Shown: in pieces, positions 42,215 through 47,855 of the stretch
Layout: the number at the start of each line of letters is the position of its first letter
How positions within the stretch are numbered: position 1 is the first letter of the stretch
Translations under genes and position numbers: made by a program
Assembly: GCA_039817415.1 (NCBI GenBank)
Contig: JBCBVV010000049.1
Coordinates: forward strand, 1-47,855
DNA: 47,855 nt
From: JALEFZ01 sp039817415
Lineage (GTDB): Bacteria > Bacteroidota > Bacteroidia > J057
Reading direction: 5' to 3'
The notes under the pieces: generated by a model
What the model was told of the DNA's origin: nothing
What the model saw: the letters and a program-made list of their open reading frames with translations, nothing else
The model's database searches: none

Positions 42215-45200
42215 ATGACAAACTACCTACCCTTAGGCAAATTGGGCAAGGCCATTGTTTTCCTCCTTATAGCAGGAGTCTCTTACAGCTTTGCACAATC
42301 CCCCCTTATTAAGTTCCAAACTGGTAGCAGAACATTCCCTGCCAATATGGAAACATTTGATATTCAGTCTGATGTCAGTCAAGATGAAATCATCCATGGG
42401 AACTATTACCGCTACATTCAGTTCAACCAGGTACCTGCCCAACAAGTTCAGGACCAAATGAAACAAATAGGGATATTTCTTTTGGAATATGTACCTGAGT
42501 ACACTTATCTGGCGTCTATCCCTAGCTCGATTAAGAAGGCAAGCCTTCAAAACCTTGGGATTCGAAGCATTGTCCGACCAGAGGTAACTCACAAAGTGGA
42601 TGAAAAATTATGGGATGCTCCCTTCCCTTGGTATACCATGGAAGGGGAATATCTACGTGTTACCCTTATGTACTATGAAGATATTCCTTCCACCTTTGTT
42701 GAGAATCAATTGAACCAACTAGGTGTGTCCATTGTGGTGGATAAACCCTATTATCATTTCATGGAAGTGTTGATTGATCCAACTTCTGTGGGAACAGTGG
42801 CTGCTCTTCCTTACGTCTCCTACCTCGAAATGATGCATGAGCCAGGTCAACCTGAGGATACAGAAGGTAGATCTCTTCAGCGCTCTAATATGGTAAATAA
42901 CTCTTTGAGTTCAGGCTTGAGATATGACGGAACGGGTGTCAAAATGCTTGTCCGTGATGATGGAACCATTGTACCTCACATCGACCTCAAGGGGAGGTTC
43001 GTTGAGCTGGCAGTTGGTTCAGGTGGGGTAGAGCATGGAGACGGAGTGGCAGGTGTAATGGCAGCTGCCGGAAATCTACACCCTCTTGGACAGGCAGGTG
43101 GATCAGGCACCACGGTGTATAATGTGGATTATGAATCCTCGTTTACAGATCAAACCCTCCCACTGCACCAAACTGATACAGTTCTGATTACAAACAGCTC
43201 TTATTCAAATGGCTGTAACGCAGGTTACCAAACAAATACCCAGCGTATTGACCGTCAGATTCGTGAGAACCCTAGTCTGATGCATGTATTCTCTGGTGGT
43301 AATTCTAATAACTCGAATTGTGGCTATGGTGCTGGCTCCCAATGGGGTAATGTTACAGGTGGCCACAAAATGGGTAAAAATGTAATGACCGTTGCCAACC
43401 TATTTGAAGACGGTGATTTGGTAAATAGTAGCAGTAGAGGGCCCGCTCACGATGGGCGAATCAAGCCTGATATTGCGGCGCATGGGCAGAATCAAACCTC
43501 TATTGATCCAGGAAATATTTACGGACTATTTGGAGGGACATCTGCAGCAGCTCCTTCAATGGCTGGTAATATGGCTCAGTTGTATGAGGCCTACAAGGAT
43601 ATGAACGCCGGCGTAAATCCTCCTTCTGCTCTGATCAAGGCTACCATTTTGAACTCAGCTCAAGACTATGGAAATGTAGGTCCTGACTTCTTATTTGGGT
43701 GGGGTACGATTCATACTTATCGTGCCTACGAAATCTTGGCCAACAACCAATATTTATTGGATTCTATTTCGCAAGCTGGATCAAAAACACATACAATTCA
43801 GGTTCCTGCAGGCGTAAAAGAAATGAAAGTGATGGTGTATTGGGCTGATAGAGAAGCCGCAATTAATGCAGCTCCGGCCCTGGTGAATAACCTGGATATC
43901 ACCATTACTGATCCATCTGCTACCTCTCATTTGCCTTATATCTTAGATCCGACGCCAAATCCTTCGAATTTGAGCGCTCCAGCAACAAGAGGAGTGGATA
44001 ACCTGAACAACATGGAACAGGTAGCCATTAGCAATCCTGCTGCTGGTTCTTATACATTGAACGTAAGCGGAACAGCCGTACCCTTTGGCCCTCAGGAATA
44101 CTATGTTGTTTACACCTTTATTACTGAAGAGCTGAGACTCACCTTCCCGATTGGAGGCGAGGCATTTGCTCCAGGAGAGGATGAATGGATTCACTGGGAT
44201 ACTGAGAATCTATCAGGTTTGATTGACCTGGAGTATTCTGCCGATGGAGGCACAAATTGGTCGACCATTGTATCTGGTCTTCCCAGCAATACAAGAACTT
44301 ATTTATGGAATGTGCCAGATACAATAACTGGGCAGGCTATGGTACGCATCAATCAAAATGGACTGACCGACCAGAGTACAGAGAACTTCAACATTATTGG
44401 TAGGCCCACTGGGGTAGAATTCCTACAAATCTGTGATAGCAATATTCTTGTTCGTTGGAACAAGGTTGAAGGGGCAGATTCTTATGAGATTTATGTACTT
44501 GGAGAAAAGTACATGGAGGTCAAGGCTACCAGTGTTGATACCTTCGGTCGTGTACCTGCCATCACCTCTCAGGAAAACTGGATTGCAGTAGCAGCTCTTA
44601 CGGACAATGGGGCAAAAGGAGGTAGAGGATTTGCGACCAATGTTCCTCCAGGACCCTTAAATTGTAGCACCACGGGCTTAGATGCAGCTTCGATTGAGAT
44701 CATTAGTCCATTTAATGCTCCCTACAACGTATGCGCTTTTGACTCCGCGAGAGTAACCATGACGATCCAGAATGCTTGTTTGGATACTCTGACAAACATT
44801 CCAGTTAGCTTGGTGACTAATTTGGGGATTACATTATTTGATACGGTACCTGGACCAGTCTTGCCAGGATTCCTCGTCAATCATACATTCTCTCAAAATA
44901 TCGTTTCTCCTGGCAGCGCTGGTACCTATATTTTATCAGCAAGAACTAACCTGCCTGGTGATGTTGCAGCAGGAAATAACTTCAGTTCTAGGAACCTCAT
45001 CCTTCAAAACGGGAACATCTTTACACTCCCATTTACCCAGGATTTTGAGTCATTCTCTTTGTGTGGAACGGCCAATGACTGTGGCGCAACAGTCTGTGGG
45101 CTGGCAGAAGGCTGGTCGAATTTGACCACTGGGGTGTATGACGAATCTGACTGGAGAACAGATGCCAATGGTACGGCTTCCAACAATACTGGACCTGATG

Positions 45201-47311
45201 TTGACTATAGTGAAGGAACAACTGCTGGAAGGTATCTCTACACAGAATCATCAGGTGGATGTACAGGAATTGAGCATGTTATGTTTAGTCCATGTGTTGA
45301 TTTAAGTAGCGTTCCCACATCAGCTGAACTTACCTTTGCATATCATATGTTTGGGGCTACTATGGGTACCTTGGTCGTAGATGTATTCAATGGATTTGAG
45401 TGGATTAATGTATTTGGAATCACTGGAGATCAAGGGAATCAGTGGAACCTTGCAACTATTGATTTGAGCGCTTTCGTAGGCAATGTCATTACGCTTAGGT
45501 TTGTAGGTATTACAGGTTCAAGCTTTACTTCAGATATTGCCATCGATGCCATCAACATCGAAGACAATAGCCCAGCTATGCCTGTTCCCCCAGTCCTTTC
45601 CTACACACCAAGTACGCAACAGGAATGTGTGAATACCGGCATTAGCTTTACCACTTCTGCAACGGGGATCAACAATACATATACATGGGACTTCGGAGTG
45701 GATGCAGTTCCAGCTACAGCTACAGGCGCTGGTCCACACAATGTAGTGTACTCAAGTGGAGGCCTAAAGACTGTGAGAATCATTGCAAACAATAGCCTTG
45801 GTGCTGATACCTTAGATGCAAACCTGACCATTGACCCGGTTCCAACACCAGACTTTGCTGCGAGTACCACCTCTGGTTATCAGTGGTCTTTTGCCAACAA
45901 TTCTGTAAATGGTAACACTTACCTTTGGTTATTTGGAGATGGAAACTCCTCACAAGTAAATAGTCCAAACCATGACTACACCGCCCTTGGAACATATACT
46001 GTTACCCTGATTGCTACGAATGCTTGTGGTTCTGATACTACCACGCAGAATATTACTGTTACAGGCATCAATGCTCCTCAAGCAGGTTATGTCATTTCTG
46101 ATACGTCTGTATGTGTAGGGGATCTTGTCGTATTTACCGATCAATCTGTGGGTATTGGGAATGCTTGGTCATGGGACTTCGGGGCAAATGCCTCTCTTCC
46201 TTCAGGATCAAACTCCGGGCCTTACAACATTATCTACAACCAGCCTGGAACAAAAACGGTCAGGTTGATTGTAACCAACTCTGCAGGGGCAGATACTGTG
46301 GACAGAACCATTATTGTGGAGGATGTGCCACTGGCCAACTTTACCTTCAGCAATGCAGTGAATCAGGACTTTGATTTCACCAATACGACTGATTTTGCAG
46401 ATTCATTTATCTGGAGCTTCGGTGATGGGGCTTCATCTACTATGGAGAATCCTACTCATACGTATACTGCAAATGGGAACTTTGACGTAATGCTCATTGC
46501 TTCCAATAAGTGTGGGGTTGATACCACCATTCAGACCATCACGGTATCAGGTATTTTGGCACCGGTAGTCGGCATTTCGTCCTCTGATACGGTTCTTTGT
46601 TTGGGAGACTCAATTCTAGTCTCTGATCAAACAACAGGAATTGGGATAACAAGCTATGAATGGACATTTGGTTCAGCTGCGAATTTGCCTTCTCAGACTG
46701 GTACTGGCCCTTACTTTGTCAGCTACAACCAACCAGGAAGTCAAATGATCCGCTTAGCCGTAACCAACTCAGCAGGAACTACAGTAGACAGCATCGCTGT
46801 GGAAGTTCTGGATACTCCCGTTTCCCTGTTCTCTTTTGCTACTCCAGATAATACCTTGTTTAATTTCACCTCTAATGCTCAATATGCTACAGACTTCCTG
46901 TGGAACTTTGGAGATGGAACAACAAGTACTGATGCGAATCCAACTTACTCATACAGTGCAACAGGCGAGTATGAAGTTGAACTTATCGTAAGTAACATTT
47001 GTGGAACAGATACCTTTAGACAAAGTGTGTTTGTGGTATTGGCTGACTTGGAGAACAGCCTGACTGATTTGGGCATCAACATCAGTCCGAATCCAAACCA
47101 GGGTCTATTCCAAGTTCTGTTGTCCGAAAATATTCAAGGAGAAATCCAGTTGGGTATGTACGACATGAGAGGAAGATCTGTTTACCAAGAAAGTTGGGGA
47201 GCACAAGCTGGAAACAAGACTATTGATGCTGGAGCCATTTCAAAGGGAGTTTACCTCCTTAGAATTCAGCTTAACGATAGAGTAGGCTTTACCAGAATCG
47301 TAATTGAATAA
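42215..47311 (+). CDS. Subtilisin-like protease with PKD domains and T9SS tail
   Basis: The protein has 1698 residues from the ATG at 42215; a TTG nine codons earlier is less likely. A signal peptide (AIVFLLIAGVSYSFAQ) and a propeptide-like region are followed by an S8 protease domain with Asp248 (LVRDDG), His274 (VEHGDGVAG) and Ser443 (GGTSAAAPSMAG). Next come a beta-sandwich, a fibronectin-like region, a jelly-roll around 920-1130, and six PKD-type domains (WDFG, WLFGDG, WSFGDG, WNFGDG motifs) to about 1620. A T9SS sorting domain ends the protein (ISPNPNQGLFQVLL ... GVYLLRIQL). It is a large cell-surface or released protease. The PKD modules are arranged in three similar pairs, suggesting duplication. 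Confidence 0.9.
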   Translation: MTNYLPLGKLGKAIVFLLIAGVSYSFAQSPLIKFQTGSRTFPANMETFDIQSDVSQDEIIHGNYYRYIQFNQVPAQQVQDQMKQIGIFLLEYVPEYTYLASIPSSIKKASLQNLGIRSIVRPEVTHKVDEKLWDAPFPWYTMEGEYLRVTLMYYEDIPSTFVENQLNQLGVSIVVDKPYYHFMEVLIDPTSVGTVAALPYVSYLEMMHEPGQPEDTEGRSLQRSNMVNNSLSSGLRYDGTGVKMLVRDDGTIVPHIDLKGRFVELAVGSGGVEHGDGVAGVMAAAGNLHPLGQAGGSGTTVYNVDYESSFTDQTLPLHQTDTVLITNSSYSNGCNAGYQTNTQRIDRQIRENPSLMHVFSGGNSNNSNCGYGAGSQWGNVTGGHKMGKNVMTVANLFEDGDLVNSSSRGPAHDGRIKPDIAAHGQNQTSIDPGNIYGLFGGTSAAAPSMAGNMAQLYEAYKDMNAGVNPPSALIKATILNSAQDYGNVGPDFLFGWGTIHTYRAYEILANNQYLLDSISQAGSKTHTIQVPAGVKEMKVMVYWADREAAINAAPALVNNLDITITDPSATSHLPYILDPTPNPSNLSAPATRGVDNLNNMEQVAISNPAAGSYTLNVSGTAVPFGPQEYYVVYTFITEELRLTFPIGGEAFAPGEDEWIHWDTENLSGLIDLEYSADGGTNWSTIVSGLPSNTRTYLWNVPDTITGQAMVRINQNGLTDQSTENFNIIGRPTGVEFLQICDSNILVRWNKVEGADSYEIYVLGEKYMEVKATSVDTFGRVPAITSQENWIAVAALTDNGAKGGRGFATNVPPGPLNCSTTGLDAASIEIISPFNAPYNVCAFDSARVTMTIQNACLDTLTNIPVSLVTNLGITLFDTVPGPVLPGFLVNHTFSQNIVSPGSAGTYILSARTNLPGDVAAGNNFSSRNLILQNGNIFTLPFTQDFESFSLCGTANDCGATVCGLAEGWSNLTTGVYDESDWRTDANGTASNNTGPDVDYSEGTTAGRYLYTESSGGCTGIEHVMFSPCVDLSSVPTSAELTFAYHMFGATMGTLVVDVFNGFEWINVFGITGDQGNQWNLATIDLSAFVGNVITLRFVGITGSSFTSDIAIDAINIEDNSPAMPVPPVLSYTPSTQQECVNTGISFTTSATGINNTYTWDFGVDAVPATATGAGPHNVVYSSGGLKTVRIIANNSLGADTLDANLTIDPVPTPDFAASTTSGYQWSFANNSVNGNTYLWLFGDGNSSQVNSPNHDYTALGTYTVTLIATNACGSDTTTQNITVTGINAPQAGYVISDTSVCVGDLVVFTDQSVGIGNAWSWDFGANASLPSGSNSGPYNIIYNQPGTKTVRLIVTNSAGADTVDRTIIVEDVPLANFTFSNAVNQDFDFTNTTDFADSFIWSFGDGASSTMENPTHTYTANGNFDVMLIASNKCGVDTTIQTITVSGILAPVVGISSSDTVLCLGDSILVSDQTTGIGITSYEWTFGSAANLPSQTGTGPYFVSYNQPGSQMIRLAVTNSAGTTVDSIAVEVLDTPVSLFSFATPDNTLFNFTSNAQYATDFLWNFGDGTTSTDANPTYSYSATGEYEVELIVSNICGTDTFRQSVFVVLADLENSLTDLGINISPNPNQGLFQVLLSENIQGEIQLGMYDMRGRSVYQESWGAQAGNKTIDAGAISKGVYLLRIQLNDRVGFTRIVIE

Positions 47312-47329
47312 TAAGATTTGATAAATAAC

Positions 47330-47361
47330 AAAAGGGGCTACCCATTTGGGTAGCCCCTTTT
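47330..47361. terminator. Bidirectional terminator at the right end
   Basis: A 14-bp perfect stem (AAAAGGGGCTACCC / GGGTAGCCCCTTTT) with a 4-base loop, between the convergent subtilisin and nuclease genes. Confidence 0.95.
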
Positions 47362-47366
47362 GCTTG

Positions 47367-47855
47367 TTAAGCACCCCAACAAAGCTCTTCTATTTCATTC
47401 AGGGCCCTACGGACCCTTGCGGCAGGGATATTCATTCCTTGTAGTCGCTTTTCATCACCTACTAGAGATTTAGCCAAAATGGTTCCTTCTCCCAAAAGAA
47501 CTTTCTTTTCCTTTTTGGTAATAGAAGTGATGCTGGTTACTGGATATAGTTTGGAGGCATCAATTAGGTCTTTTAAGTTGCCTCTTTTTGGAAAGCTCCA
47601 TGAAATCAAATGTAAGCCGTCGCAGGTCCCAAATTTTCTGGCATCTTCAGAAAACTCCCCATTGGTTACAATCCAACCTTCCATTTTTTTTCCTTTATGC
47701 GCCTCTTCGGATTTCCATTTGTTGGCGAGATCTCTAAAGCGAGAGGCTATATACAAGGGAATCTTTACATCTAGGGTCTTATCAGGCTTATTCCCAAACT
47801 TACATTCTACCGCAATTCTATGGCTCCCATTGTCACCTAGTACATCAACTTCATG
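47367..47855 (-). CDS. ATP-cone/Mrr-type restriction endonuclease-like protein (partial)
   Basis: The gene enters from the right edge on the minus strand, and 162 codons of its 3' part are visible. No start is taken inside the window because the frame stays open to the edge. The first visible residues, HEVDVLGDNG followed by AVECKF, form a PD-(D/E)xK nuclease core (Asp, Glu-x-Lys), and WIVTNGEFSEDARKFG and KLYPVTSI are typical of the family that couples an N-terminal ATP-cone to an Mrr-like nuclease fold. The ATP-cone would lie outside the window. Such proteins are widespread and not firmly assigned; DNA cleavage of foreign or modified DNA is a family-based guess. Confidence 0.8.
   Translation of the reverse strand, partial: HEVDVLGDNGSHRIAVECKFGNKPDKTLDVKIPLYIASRFRDLANKWKSEEAHKGKKMEGWIVTNGEFSEDARKFGTCDGLHLISWSFPKRGNLKDLIDASKLYPVTSITSITKKEKKVLLGEGTILAKSLVGDEKRLQGMNIPAARVRRALNEIEELCWGA

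Overview
The window comes from a member of the Bacteroidota, probably a free-living, polysaccharide-degrading marine or aquatic lineage (Saprospiria- or Cytophagia-like; this placement is inferred, not proven). The evidence is several secreted proteins with type IX secretion (T9SS) C-terminal sorting domains, promoters of the Bacteroidota form TTG-N19/20-TAnnTTTG, a fused alpha/beta 2-oxoacid dehydrogenase E1, a propeller/Y_Y_Y/LuxR-type sensor-regulator, and a general absence of Shine-Dalgarno sequences except in front of rpsU.

Layout. 1-965: no supported gene. It holds a tandem array of a 56-bp hairpin/terminator unit interrupted by an assembly gap. 966-4358: two minus-strand envelope or secreted proteins (TonB-C/TPR; von Willebrand A with a basic Ser-rich tail). 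4359-5301: two identical 93-bp copies of a structured element, each with its own promoter and terminator. They are probably a duplicated small RNA gene or tandem leader attenuators, and they are related to the array at the left edge. 5302-13212: fused E1 dehydrogenase, GH31 alpha-glucosidase and a secreted GH13 enzyme. 13288-16898: minus-strand housekeeping genes hpf, xerC, rpsU and aroA, with about five 165-bp hairpin-rich tandem repeats between rpsU and aroA. 17129-18180: TPR protein and tRNA-Leu(UAA). 18493-20739: an AT-rich gene directly after the tRNA encoding a trypsin-like protease fused to an endonuclease I domain, a strong candidate for an undescribed defence or conflict effector.

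20814-33529 is a beta-glucan utilisation locus. A divergent propeller/Y_Y_Y/HTH sensor-regulator faces an operon of a clan GH-A glycosidase fused to a probable outer-membrane beta-barrel, a surface glycan-binding lipoprotein with three repeated modules, a GH16 laminarinase lipoprotein, a GH30 lipoprotein and a GPH-family sugar symporter. The likely flow is binding and cutting of beta-1,3 (and perhaps beta-1,6) glucan at the surface, trimming in the periplasm and uptake by the symporter. There is no SusC/SusD pair.

33644-47311 encodes large secreted proteins: an astacin-like metalloprotease with FG-GAP repeats, an orphan LytTR response regulator, two paralogous T9SS-sorted proteins and a subtilisin-like protease with PKD domains and a T9SS tail. 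The right edge (47367-47855) cuts through an ATP-cone/Mrr-type restriction endonuclease-like gene.

Domain calls rest on motifs read by eye. No database search, structure prediction or RNA folding was run. Start codons were moved downstream where a signal peptide, promoter or ATG argued for it.
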